In this document: positions 42,625 to 50,245 of the stretch, piece after piece | Layout of the letters: each line of letters opens with the position of its first letter | How positions within the stretch are numbered: the first letter of the stretch is position 1 | NCBI RefSeq assembly: GCF_000220705.2 | Contig: NZ_CP023202.1 | Span: 7,036,501 to 7,100,500, forward strand | Direction: 5' to 3' | DNA from: Streptomyces xinghaiensis S187 | Lineage (GTDB): Bacteria; Actinomycetota; Actinomycetes; Streptomycetales; Streptomycetaceae | Length of the DNA: 64,000 bases | Notes under the pieces: model-generated | What the model saw: the letters and a program-made list of their open reading frames with translations, nothing else | Database searches by the model: none | Told to the model about the DNA's origin: nothing | Made by a program: the position numbers and the translations under genes

Positions 42625-43392
42625 GTGAGCGACCGCAGCTCGATCGAGTGGACCGAGGCGACCTGGAACCCCACGACGGGGTGCGACCGGGTGTCGGCCG
42701 GCTGCGACAACTGCTACGCCCTCACGCTGGCCAAGCGGTTGAAGGCGATGGGGTCGGCGAAGTACCAGAATGACGGTGATCCGCGGACCTCGGGCCCCGG
42801 CTTCGGGCTGACCGTGCACCCACAGGCGCTGACCGTGCCGTTGGGCTGGCGCGCACCGCGTACGGTGTTCGTCAATTCCATGAGCGACTTGTTCCACGCC
42901 CGGGTCCCGCTGGACTACGTGCGGCGCGTATTCGACGTCATGGCTTCCACGCCGCAGCACACCTACCAGGTCCTGACCAAGCGGGCGCGGCGGCTGCGGC
43001 AGGTCGCCGACCGGCTCGAATGGCCGGCGAATCTGTGGATGGGGGTATCCGTCGAAACCGCCAAGGAGCTGCCGCGCGTGGACGATCTGCGGCTGGTGCC
43101 GGCGGCGGTGCGGTTCCTGTCGTGCGAGCCACTCCTGGGGCCCCTTGCGGGTCTGGACCTCTCCGGCATCGACTGGGCGATCATCGGCGGCGAGTCGGGC
43201 CCCGGTGCCCGGCCGATGGACCTCCGCTGGGCCGCCGACATCGTCGAGCAGTGTCGCCGGTCCGGAACAGCGCCCTTCGTCAAGCAGCTCGGCTCGTGCT
43301 GGGACAAAGCGCACCACAAGGACATCGAGCGGTTCCCGGCTGCCCTGCAGGTGCGCGACTACCCCGCGGTCAGGAACCGGGCGCCCGCCTGA
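42625..43392 (+). CDS. DUF5131 / phage Gp37-Gp68-like three-Cys protein
   Basis: I chose GTG 42625, which follows GAGGGAGG, giving 255 residues. The N-terminus SSIEWTEATWNPTTGC begins the family signature and carries three cysteines, C-x6-C-x2-C (TGCDRVSAGCDNCYA), the three-Cys motif. Later blocks FVNSMSDLFHARVP, FLSCEPLLGPL and AIIGGESGPGARPM are typical of the family found in phages and plasmids. The motif resembles metal-cluster sites of radical-SAM-like proteins, but the activity is unknown. It overlaps the convergent TcmP gene by 23 bp. Confidence 0.85.
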   Translation: MSDRSSIEWTEATWNPTTGCDRVSAGCDNCYALTLAKRLKAMGSAKYQNDGDPRTSGPGFGLTVHPQALTVPLGWRAPRTVFVNSMSDLFHARVPLDYVRRVFDVMASTPQHTYQVLTKRARRLRQVADRLEWPANLWMGVSVETAKELPRVDDLRLVPAAVRFLSCEPLLGPLAGLDLSGIDWAIIGGESGPGARPMDLRWAADIVEQCRRSGTAPFVKQLGSCWDKAHHKDIERFPAALQVRDYPAVRNRAPA

Positions 43393-44551
43393 GCATGGAG
43401 CCCGCGTCGGCCGCGGCCGGCAGACCGACCTGGCTCTTGCCGGTCAGCTTGCCTGCCGACTGGACGACGACGGAGCCGTCCTCGCGCATCAGCCGTACTG
43501 CCCTCAGCGCGTGCGTGGGCATCCAGCGGGCCGTCTCGGTCAGCAGCCATCTACCCAGCGCCTCCACCGTGGCGCTGCCCAGCTTGAGTCGCTGCGTGAC
43601 CAGTTCCTGCAGCTCCGGGTCGAGAGCTCCGCCGGCCTGGAAGAGATCGAGTTGCCCGATCGCCTCGGCTCCACGGGTGCGCGGATCGCGGAAACTCTCA
43701 CCGTCGCGATCGTCGACCTTCCACATGGCCTCCTTCATCGCCTTCAATCCCGCGTCGCTGCCGGTGCCGAAGACCAGGTAGAGAGGCTGCCCGGTGCGAG
43801 GGACCAGTTGGAATTGCAGCTGGTAGCCAAAGCCCGCCCGCTGCAGCGCGGCGCGGTAGGTGCCCAGCCAGGCCCGCCACCGCTCATCCGGCCGCGCTTC
43901 CTCGGCAGCCGGCCTCCAGTGGTCACGGCCACCGAAGACCGTGTCCAGGACCTCCGCGTTGAGTTCCTCGCGGCGGCTGAACCAGTTCGGCCCGAAAGTG
44001 GTGATGACCTCGCTGGATCGGTTACAGGCGATCCGCTGCATCACCTCCAGCGGTACGTTCACGCTGCCCCAGCTGTCGAAGATCCCGAGAATCGGATGAC
44101 CCCAGGCACCCAGCTCCGTCAGCAGCGGCAGGCTGTCCCGCCCGGCTTCCCCGCGCCGGACCTCCACCCGCACCGGCAGCCGGTCCAGCGGGCCGAACCG
44201 GCCCGCGAGTTCGGAAATCAGGTGCTCGTAGCGGGCGCGGTCTTTCTCGATGAAGACCAAATGCACCCGCTGCGGACTCAGGTGCATCCGTTCGACAGCG
44301 TTGTGGTGCAAGAGGCGGTCCAGGATGAACACCGGCGAGCCGGGCTCACCGCCCTCGTACCGGCCTGGGCCGGCGAACGCGTCCAGCAACGTCACCCGGG
44401 GACGGGTGTACCCGGTGCGCTGCGAGGTCTGCAGCAGGATCGGCCACCACGCATCCAGGTACCGCTGGTAGAGCCGATGCTTGGCCGCCGTCGCCGGCTC
44501 CAGTTTCCAAAGCACCCCCACAACGCCCTCCCCCACTCCACCACCGGGCAA
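43370..44551 (-). CDS. tcmP: Three-Cys-motif partner protein TcmP
   Basis: Up to 393 residues. A GTG at 44515 (VLWKLEPATAAKH) is a likelier start than 44551. The family signature is clear: W-K-L-E near the N-terminus, then TLLDAFAGPGRYEGGEPGSPVFILD, a methyltransferase-like GxG loop, and FIEKDRARYEHL, GIFDSWGSVNVPL and FGPNWFSR. TcmP proteins occur next to three-Cys (DUF5131) proteins, as here, and the pairing is usually taken as a functional unit of unknown role, often in mobile or defence-type regions. The genes are convergent rather than co-directional. Confidence 0.85.
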   Translation of the reverse strand: MPGGGVGEGVVGVLWKLEPATAAKHRLYQRYLDAWWPILLQTSQRTGYTRPRVTLLDAFAGPGRYEGGEPGSPVFILDRLLHHNAVERMHLSPQRVHLVFIEKDRARYEHLISELAGRFGPLDRLPVRVEVRRGEAGRDSLPLLTELGAWGHPILGIFDSWGSVNVPLEVMQRIACNRSSEVITTFGPNWFSRREELNAEVLDTVFGGRDHWRPAAEEARPDERWRAWLGTYRAALQRAGFGYQLQFQLVPRTGQPLYLVFGTGSDAGLKAMKEAMWKVDDRDGESFRDPRTRGAEAIGQLDLFQAGGALDPELQELVTQRLKLGSATVEALGRWLLTETARWMPTHALRAVRLMREDGSVVVQSAGKLTGKSQVGLPAAADAGSMLRRAPGS

Positions 44552-45212
44552 CGCCGTGATTGTCCGATAACGCGCAGTAATCCGGAAGAGGGCGTCAGCC
44601 GCACGGCGACGACAGCGGTCCCGTTCCAGTGGCAGTCGCCGCCAGGGGCGGCCACCGCGCTGCCGTCTCCTGCCTGCACTTGCGCCACCTCACCTGCCTG
44701 GGACGCAGGCGGTGCGGCACCGGCTGCACAGGTCACTGACGACGCTCTCAGCTCCGAAGTTTCGGACAGTCTCCTCGCCCTCTGGGAGCCGTCGCGACGT
44801 ACGTGCGCGGGACCGGTTCAGCCCTGCCGGCGCACCAACCGGCGGCCTCGAGGGGTCAACCGCCTGGCTGGCATCAGGGCCAACTCGTGCATCACCGTCC
44901 AGCGCCCAATCGCCGCCTCGTGGTCCGAAGTCACGACTCCACCCGCCGATAACGCGGAGCCACCAGACCGAACCAATCTGTGATGCTCGCCACAAATGCT
45001 GCGGTCGCGCGGTTTCCCTGGGGTTCCCCTGGTTTCGCTCGGTGTCGCACTCCTCCGGCGAGAAGTGGCGAGGGTTCTGGGCGTTAAGACCCGTCGCTAG
45101 ACTCCCCTGAACGCACAGAAGAGCCCTGGTCCCCAACGGGTTTCCTAGGCCACTGAGTTGGGAGGGCTCCCTGCGCGGTGTTCCAGCATGCTCATCACGA
45201 GAGGAACTCCGT
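44552..45212. other. Intergenic region, no gene seen
   Basis: 661 bp. Long frames on both strands have atypical composition and no ribosome sites. A TAGACT at about 45098 and a purine-rich GAGAGGA at 45198-45204 belong to the small gene at 45213. The tcmP promoter must lie at the left end. Confidence 0.4.
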
Positions 45213-45413
45213 ATGGAGGAGAGTAACGCCAAACGCCGGCCCAAGCACTTGGCCCGCATGGACAGGTGGCGTACCAACACCATCTGCTACCTGCGGAAAC
45301 GGGCAGGAGGCCGTGGTCACAACCTCCCGTCCCAGTTTCTGCAGGGCGCGGCCTACAAGCTCGGCAGCGGCGCTGTAACCTTGATCATCCTGTGGTGGGA
45401 AACCCGGCGCTGA
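45213..45413 (+). CDS. Small basic protein (66 aa)
   Basis: ATG at 45213 follows GAGAGGA with good spacing and ends at a TGA at 45411. The product is strongly basic (KRRPKHLARMDRW, RKRAGGRGHN) with a hydrophobic C-terminal stretch (GAVTLIILWW). It may be a nucleic-acid-binding or membrane-active peptide. The family is not recognised. Confidence 0.4.
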   Translation: MEESNAKRRPKHLARMDRWRTNTICYLRKRAGGRGHNLPSQFLQGAAYKLGSGAVTLIILWWETRR

Positions 45414-45688
45414 GACCGGTGGAGGCCGACCTGGTAACCCTCACCACGCCACGGGAGACCCTCCGTTCGTGACTTCGCGGGTGGTTTCCTCCCAGAAGGC
45501 GGGGGGTGTGCCATGCCCCGTGGTTGGCACACCTCTCGGACCGGCCGATTGAGGCGCTCGTTCAGCGCTTCCCCGAAGCCTTGCTGAGGGAAAGGCGGGT
45601 TCCGTTCGGCCAAGGCGGAAGCTTCATGTGTTTCAGGCTTCTCCGGTGGCAGAACACCGTGCGTTCCAGGCCCGGCCCCTCGAAAACG

Positions 45689-46540
45689 TCACGGCCGGGT
45701 GGAGGGCCTCCTACTCCCGGCATTCGACGCGCTCCCGCTCGAGGGTCTCCGGCGGTGTGACCACCACCGGTGCGGCCGCCGGATGGGCACCTGGCCACCG
45801 ACGCGGGCCCACATCGGTGCCCCCACAACGATGCGGTGGACGTCCTCCATGCCGGGTTCACCGATCGGGTGCCACCGGTCGTGGTCGAGTTCGATGTCCA
45901 GGTAGACCTCTGCGCACCAGTGGCAGTCGGCCATCCTGTCGAGGGTGGACTCCCTTGGCTCCCCTTCTGCGCGGGGGCCCCCTTCTCCAGGGGCGAGCGC
46001 GATAGCCAGGGCCTCCACGGCCATCTCTTCGTCGTCGCCCCATCCGTGCTCGCGCCCGCGTGAAGCCAGAAGGTCCCGCACGGCCCACCAGGACGACGGG
46101 GTGTGTCCTGGGCCTTCCGCGTCGCCCGGGCGGTAGCCGGTGTTGTCGAGGCTCCCGAACAGAATGACGTCGACGCGCCGCCCGGCGGCATCGCGGTCAC
46201 GGGTGTGAAGGAGAACTTCAGGGCGGGGCGCCGCGCCTGAGTAGAGGGCGAACTCCACCTCCCCCTTACCGGAGGCAACCCACGCCCGCGGCGGTTCGGT
46301 GAGAGCCCTGTCCGCGATGTGCCCCACCTTTCTGGTGATCTGCTGGGTGATTTCGTACCGGGTACGCTCCGTGCGCTCCCTGGTGATCTGCCACTGCCCC
46401 ACGCACGGGATCTGCGGGCTGGTGTAGGCGTGCTTCTTGCGGCTGAGGTCGATCCCGTTCGCCCCGGCGAATTCCTCGACCCTGCGCTGTGACCAATACC
46501 GGTACGCGCCCAGCGCACGGGGCTTCATGCGTCGTAACAT
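45689..46540 (-). CDS. Hypothetical protein (283 aa)
   Basis: I place the start at ATG 46540; ATG 46528 is an alternative and the frame extends to 46609. Residues ~10-130 have mixed alpha/beta character (YRYWSQRRVEEFAGANGIDL, WQITRERTERTRYEITQQI, VDVILFGSLDNTGYRPGD). A Cys pair DCHWCAEVYLDIELD lies near residue 205. The end is Arg/Ser-rich and probably disordered. It faintly resembles the SAVMC3_10250 family of Streptomyces, but I would not rely on that. Confidence 0.5.
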   Translation of the reverse strand: MLRRMKPRALGAYRYWSQRRVEEFAGANGIDLSRKKHAYTSPQIPCVGQWQITRERTERTRYEITQQITRKVGHIADRALTEPPRAWVASGKGEVEFALYSGAAPRPEVLLHTRDRDAAGRRVDVILFGSLDNTGYRPGDAEGPGHTPSSWWAVRDLLASRGREHGWGDDEEMAVEALAIALAPGEGGPRAEGEPRESTLDRMADCHWCAEVYLDIELDHDRWHPIGEPGMEDVHRIVVGAPMWARVGGQVPIRRPHRWWSHRRRPSSGSASNAGSRRPSTRP

Positions 46541-46765
46541 CCGCCCAGCATGCCAACCCTGATGGTCTGCCGTATGGCGATCAGTCGCGGACCTACAGCC
46601 GATGTCCACGTCGTCGGTATGGAGACATGGACCGAAGCCGCGAGTGCCCCACCGCTGCGGACAGGAAAGGGCCGGCCGGGCTGGCGTGCGCTACCGGGAA
46701 CCGGACCGAGGCCTTGGTGTAGCCGCCCTGGCCGCGGCCGCCTGGTCCGCCGAGGCTGCCACTCC

Positions 46766-47830
46766 TCACTTCCGCTTCTTGCGGTCGAACCAGACGGTGG
46801 CCGCGATGGGCGCGATGCCGGCCCAGAAGAGCATCTGGGGAATCGGGCGGTCGCTCCACGGAACCTGTGAGATCAGCAGTGCGCAGAGCATGGCCCAGGC
46901 GGCCTGGGCCAGCACGATGCGGGCCCAGAAGCCGCGGCGGACCAGGGAGCGGATGTTGAGCCGTACGCCCGCGCGCAGTCTGCGGTAGCGGCGCCAGGCG
47001 CCGAACGCCCAGATCGCCGACATGAGCACCACGACCCACACGCGGGTGGCGAGGGACACCGGCAGCTCCGGCGCCTCGCCCTCGGCGGGGAAGAGGTTCA
47101 CCATCGCGCCGGCGAGCAGCAGACAGATCAGCGCCAGCCACCGAAAGCCGCGCAGCAGTCGGTAGGTGGCCTGATCGAGTCCTCTGCTGAGCGACGACGA
47201 TCCGGGGACAGCGGCGAGTGCGTCGGCATACAGGCCGGCGGCCTGGGACGCCTTCACACCCGGGGTCTTCGCGGCCTTGGCGGTCTGCTGGGACAGGGCC
47301 AGCTCGTGCGTGGGGTCCAGGGACAGGATGTGGCGCTCGAGGGCGTCCGTCACCTCGTCGTTCCCGGCCACTGCGGCGAGCTTCCACAGCGTCTCGTACG
47401 CGCCGACCTCTTCAGGGGCGAGACGTACCGCCTCCTCGGCCATGGAGACACCCTCGCCCCACGTGTCCGGGTTCGGGGGAAAGCACAGAAGCTCCGCCAG
47501 GAGCGCGTACGCGCCCCACCACTGGGGATCGATGCGAACCGCCTCGCGCGCGGCCTGCCGCGCCTCGTCCCGGCGCCCCAGGCTGCGCAGGACGCGGGCG
47601 CGCAGGTCGACCGCGTCGAGGTCCTCCGGCGCGACCCTCAGCCCTTCGTCGAGCGCGGCGAGCGCCTCCCCGTGCTCACCGGCGTTCATGTGGCAGCGCG
47701 CCAGCCGGGTCCAGGCGCGCACCTCGCCGGGGTCTTCCGCGAGGCGGCGGGCGAGCAGGGACTTGGCGTCCTCGTACCGCCCGAGCTCGATCAGCGCGCC
47801 CGCCTGCTGGGTCAGCGGGTGAAGGCTCAC
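46766..47830 (-). CDS. TPR-repeat membrane protein coupled to an AAA+ ATPase
   Basis: GTG at 47830 overlaps the AAA+ stop by four bases. Residues 1-200 are tetratricopeptide repeats: ALIELGRYEDAKSLLARRLAEDP, AGEHGEALAALDEGLRVAPEDLDA, LGRRDEARQAAREAVRIDP. The C-terminal third has three to four hydrophobic helices (LALICLLLAGAMV, VWVVVLMSAIWAFGAW, IVLAQAAWAMLCALLI, MLFWAGIAPIAATVW). The protein probably presents TPRs on the cytosolic face and works with the ATPase encoded just upstream. Confidence 0.75.
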   Translation of the reverse strand: MSLHPLTQQAGALIELGRYEDAKSLLARRLAEDPGEVRAWTRLARCHMNAGEHGEALAALDEGLRVAPEDLDAVDLRARVLRSLGRRDEARQAAREAVRIDPQWWGAYALLAELLCFPPNPDTWGEGVSMAEEAVRLAPEEVGAYETLWKLAAVAGNDEVTDALERHILSLDPTHELALSQQTAKAAKTPGVKASQAAGLYADALAAVPGSSSLSRGLDQATYRLLRGFRWLALICLLLAGAMVNLFPAEGEAPELPVSLATRVWVVVLMSAIWAFGAWRRYRRLRAGVRLNIRSLVRRGFWARIVLAQAAWAMLCALLISQVPWSDRPIPQMLFWAGIAPIAATVWFDRKKRK

Positions 47831-49122
47831 AGCTTGCGCTTCCGCTTCAGGTAGGCGACCAGGTCGTCGTACATCCCGCCCTCGTTCGCGAACATCGCCA
47901 CGTTGCGGGCGGCGGCGAACCACGGCTCGGTGGACGGCACGACGGCCTTCGCCGCGTTCAGCAGGTCCTTCATGCCGATCATGCGGACGGTCCCGGTGCG
48001 GGCGGAGTCCAGCAGCGCGCTCTCGGCCGCCGCTTCGCACAGATGCGCCAGGTCCGCCCCGGACAGCCCTTCGGTGATCTTGGCCAGCTTCCCCACATCG
48101 ACCGACTCGATCGGCCGGTCCCGCAGGTGATAGCGGAGGATCGCCTCGCGCGCCGCGGTGTCGGGAGGCAGCACCAGCAGGGTCCGGTCCAGGCGGCCCG
48201 GGCGGCGCAGAGCGATGTCCACATCCCAGGGGACGTTGGTGGCGGCCAGCACGAAGACGCCCTCATTGGCGCTCGGGTCGATGCCGTCCAGCTCGGTCAG
48301 CAACTGGTTGACGGTGTTGCGCATGCCGCTGTGGTGGGTACGGCTGCGCTTGGCACCCAGCGCGTCCAGTTCGTCCAGAAACACCACGCACGGCGCCTGA
48401 CGGCGCGCGACCTCGAAGACCTGGTGCATGTTGCGCTCGGAGTTGCCGATCCACATGTCGAGCACATCGCTGACCGACACGGACAGGAAACTCGCACCGA
48501 GTTCCCCGGCGACGGCGCGGGCGATGAAGGTCTTGCCGCAGCCGGGCGGACCGTACAGCAGCAGCCCGCCGCGCAGGCTCTTGCCGTACAGCTTCCGCAG
48601 CTCGGGATTGCGCAGGGGCGCGAGGAACGCGGCCTCCAGACGGTCCTTGACCTCCTGCATCCCGCCGACGTCCGCGAGCCGCACGGTACCGGGCGCGTCC
48701 ACGTCCCAGGCGGAGGCGTCCCCCGGGTCCCCGCTGCCGTCGACGGTGAGCGGAGCCTCGACGAACCGGGGCGGGACGACATCACCGACCTGGTCCTCTG
48801 CGGCCCGCCAGTCGAAACCCTCCCGCGCCTCAGAGCCAGCCGCGGATGCCGCGCCCTGCTCAGGCGCCGGCGCGGGTTCGGGCTCCGTGGCGGTCCCCGG
48901 CGCCGGCGCTGGAGCCGGTGCGCCCATGGCGCGGGCCATGAGCTGACGGGCCTGTGCGTCGCCCGGCGCGTGCTGCAGCGCGACCGCCACCTCGGTGACC
49001 GCCGCGTCGGACTGCCCCGCGGCCAGCAGCAGCTCCGCGAGATGCAGGCGCAGCGGGACGTCACCGGGCGCCGCCTCAACTGCCGTACGCAAACTCTGGA
49101 TCAAAGAAGAATCCGCCCCCAT
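47827..49122 (-). CDS. CDC48/ClpX-class AAA+ ATPase with N-terminal TPR
   Basis: 431 residues from ATG at 49122. Residues 1-65 contain one TPR-like helical repeat (PLRLHLAELLLAAGQSDAAVTEVAVALQHAPGD), followed by an Ala/Pro/Glu linker. The AAA+ core has LADVGGMQEVKDRLEAAFL, Walker A GPPGCGKT (~191-198), Walker B VVFLDELDALG, sensor 1 LAATN, and RRPGRLDR. This is a single-ring classic AAA ATPase of the Cdc48/spastin clade. Its partner is the coupled TPR membrane protein. The substrate is unknown. Confidence 0.85.
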   Translation of the reverse strand: MGADSSLIQSLRTAVEAAPGDVPLRLHLAELLLAAGQSDAAVTEVAVALQHAPGDAQARQLMARAMGAPAPAPAPGTATEPEPAPAPEQGAASAAGSEAREGFDWRAAEDQVGDVVPPRFVEAPLTVDGSGDPGDASAWDVDAPGTVRLADVGGMQEVKDRLEAAFLAPLRNPELRKLYGKSLRGGLLLYGPPGCGKTFIARAVAGELGASFLSVSVSDVLDMWIGNSERNMHQVFEVARRQAPCVVFLDELDALGAKRSRTHHSGMRNTVNQLLTELDGIDPSANEGVFVLAATNVPWDVDIALRRPGRLDRTLLVLPPDTAAREAILRYHLRDRPIESVDVGKLAKITEGLSGADLAHLCEAAAESALLDSARTGTVRMIGMKDLLNAAKAVVPSTEPWFAAARNVAMFANEGGMYDDLVAYLKRKRKL

Positions 49123-49337
49123 GGCGCACAGCTTATGACGGCCGCACGACAGCGGCGGTGCCGGTACAGGGCCGCAGGCGTCATCGTGGTGATCATTTCC
49201 GTGGTCATACCGGATGCACCCGGTGTGCGTGGACGGCACGCCGCAGGAAGTGCTGGACGCGGCCTGCAACCACCGAGTCGCACTGAACGGCAGACCTCCG
49301 CCCGCATCGGGGCGCCTGGCAGGCGCAGGCGAAGACC

Positions 49338-49366
49338 TTGACCCCCGTTTCTTACAGTCCTTAAGG
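49338..49366 (+). promoter_or_regulatory. Possible promoter of the Phd-like gene
   Basis: TTGACC (49338-49343), a 17-bp spacer and TTAAGG (49361-49366) precede the ATG at 49374. The -10 element is a poor match and overlaps the ribosome site, so this is tentative. Confidence 0.25.
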
Positions 49367-49373
49367 TTTGTTC

Positions 49374-49766
49374 ATGGAGAAGACCTTGGGTATTGAGGCC
49401 GCCCGCGCACGACTTGGCGACATCGCCGATCACGCCCGCACCACTGGCCAAGTCACCCACCTCACCCGGCACGGCCGGACCGTGGCAGTCATCGGCCCCG
49501 CCCACGCCGTACAGCCCGCCGGCAACGTGAAGGTCATGTTGTTCGTCGGGGACGAGGACGGCCGGCCCTGCGCTCTCCCCGCCGTACCTCGCATCGGGGA
49601 CACGTTCCGCCTCTTCAACGACGAGGACGAGGACTCCTTCTGGCTCGTTGTCGCCGTCCAATGGGACCTCGGGCCAAACGGCGAAGCCGAAGTTAACGTC
49701 CTGCTTGACCCCCACGACGTGAGGACCGCCGAACGCGACGCCACCGAAAACGCAGACCATGCCTGA
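49374..49766 (+). CDS. Phd-type antitoxin-like protein with C-terminal extension
   Basis: 130 residues from ATG at 49374 (AAGG at 49363). The N-terminal EAARARLGDIADHARTTGQVTHLTRHGRTVAVIGPAHA is the Phd/YefM (prevent-host-death) DNA-binding antitoxin fold. The C-terminal ~70 residues (ALPAVPRIGDTFRLFNDEDEDSFWLVVAVQWD) form a beta-rich domain not usual for Phd. Its overlap with the next gene is 8 bp (ATGCCTGA). Confidence 0.6.
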   Translation: MEKTLGIEAARARLGDIADHARTTGQVTHLTRHGRTVAVIGPAHAVQPAGNVKVMLFVGDEDGRPCALPAVPRIGDTFRLFNDEDEDSFWLVVAVQWDLGPNGEAEVNVLLDPHDVRTAERDATENADHA

Positions 49767-50016
49767 GTCCCAGGCGGCCCGTATGACCGCCAGCATGCTC
49801 AACCGCGAGCACGCCGTTCTCGCCCGCGAAGCCCAGGACATCGCTGACGCCGCTGCTCGCCTCGCCAACGACATCCCGGCCGGGTTGACCGCTGGCGAGG
49901 AGAAGCAGCTCGCTCGGGCGGTGCAGCAATTCCTCGTTCGCGCTACCCGTGCGTCGGCGATGCGGGAAGTCGCCACCCTGTACGAGGCCGAGATCGCTCC
50001 CACAGAGGAGCGCTGA
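49759..50016 (+). CDS. Helical partner of the Phd-like gene (85 aa)
   Basis: ATG at 49759 lies inside the end of the preceding gene. The product is an all-helical, Ala/Glu/Arg-rich protein (REHAVLAREAQDIADAAARLAND, GEEKQLARAVQQFLVRATRASAM) without the beta-strands of RelE or Doc toxins. It may be a second component of the same module, but it does not look like a standard toxin. Confidence 0.5.
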   Translation: MPESQAARMTASMLNREHAVLAREAQDIADAAARLANDIPAGLTAGEEKQLARAVQQFLVRATRASAMREVATLYEAEIAPTEER

Positions 50017-50181
50017 GAGGGCTGGCTTGAGCGCCCCCACCGGCCTGTGGGCGTAGCGACCCCGCCGGAGGCGAGAAACTGCGGATGCATGGCCGCAGCC
50101 AAAGCACCGCCCCGAGCGGGCCTCGGGTGGCACGCCGTCGAACGCGATGACACGGGACACCTGCATTGCCAGGGAACGCAG

Positions 50182-50211
50182 AACGTACGGAATTAGGTCG
50201 CAAAACGTACG
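50182..50211. promoter_or_regulatory. Paired AACGTACG sites upstream of tap
   Basis: AACGTACG occurs at 50182-50189 and again at 50204-50211, 22 bp apart (about two helical turns). The palindromic core is CGTACG. A TAGGCT (-10-like) follows at 50224-50229, 17 bp before the tap start. The tap product has an N-terminal HTH, so autoregulation or replication binding at these sites is plausible. Confidence 0.45.
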
Positions 50212-50245
50212 CGATGTGTGCGCTAGGCTGTCGGTGGAGGTCCCC

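Noticed and set aside
43145..44983. A 612-residue rightward frame opposite tcmP
   Set aside because: It spans the antisense of tcmP and noncoding DNA, and no family signal is seen.
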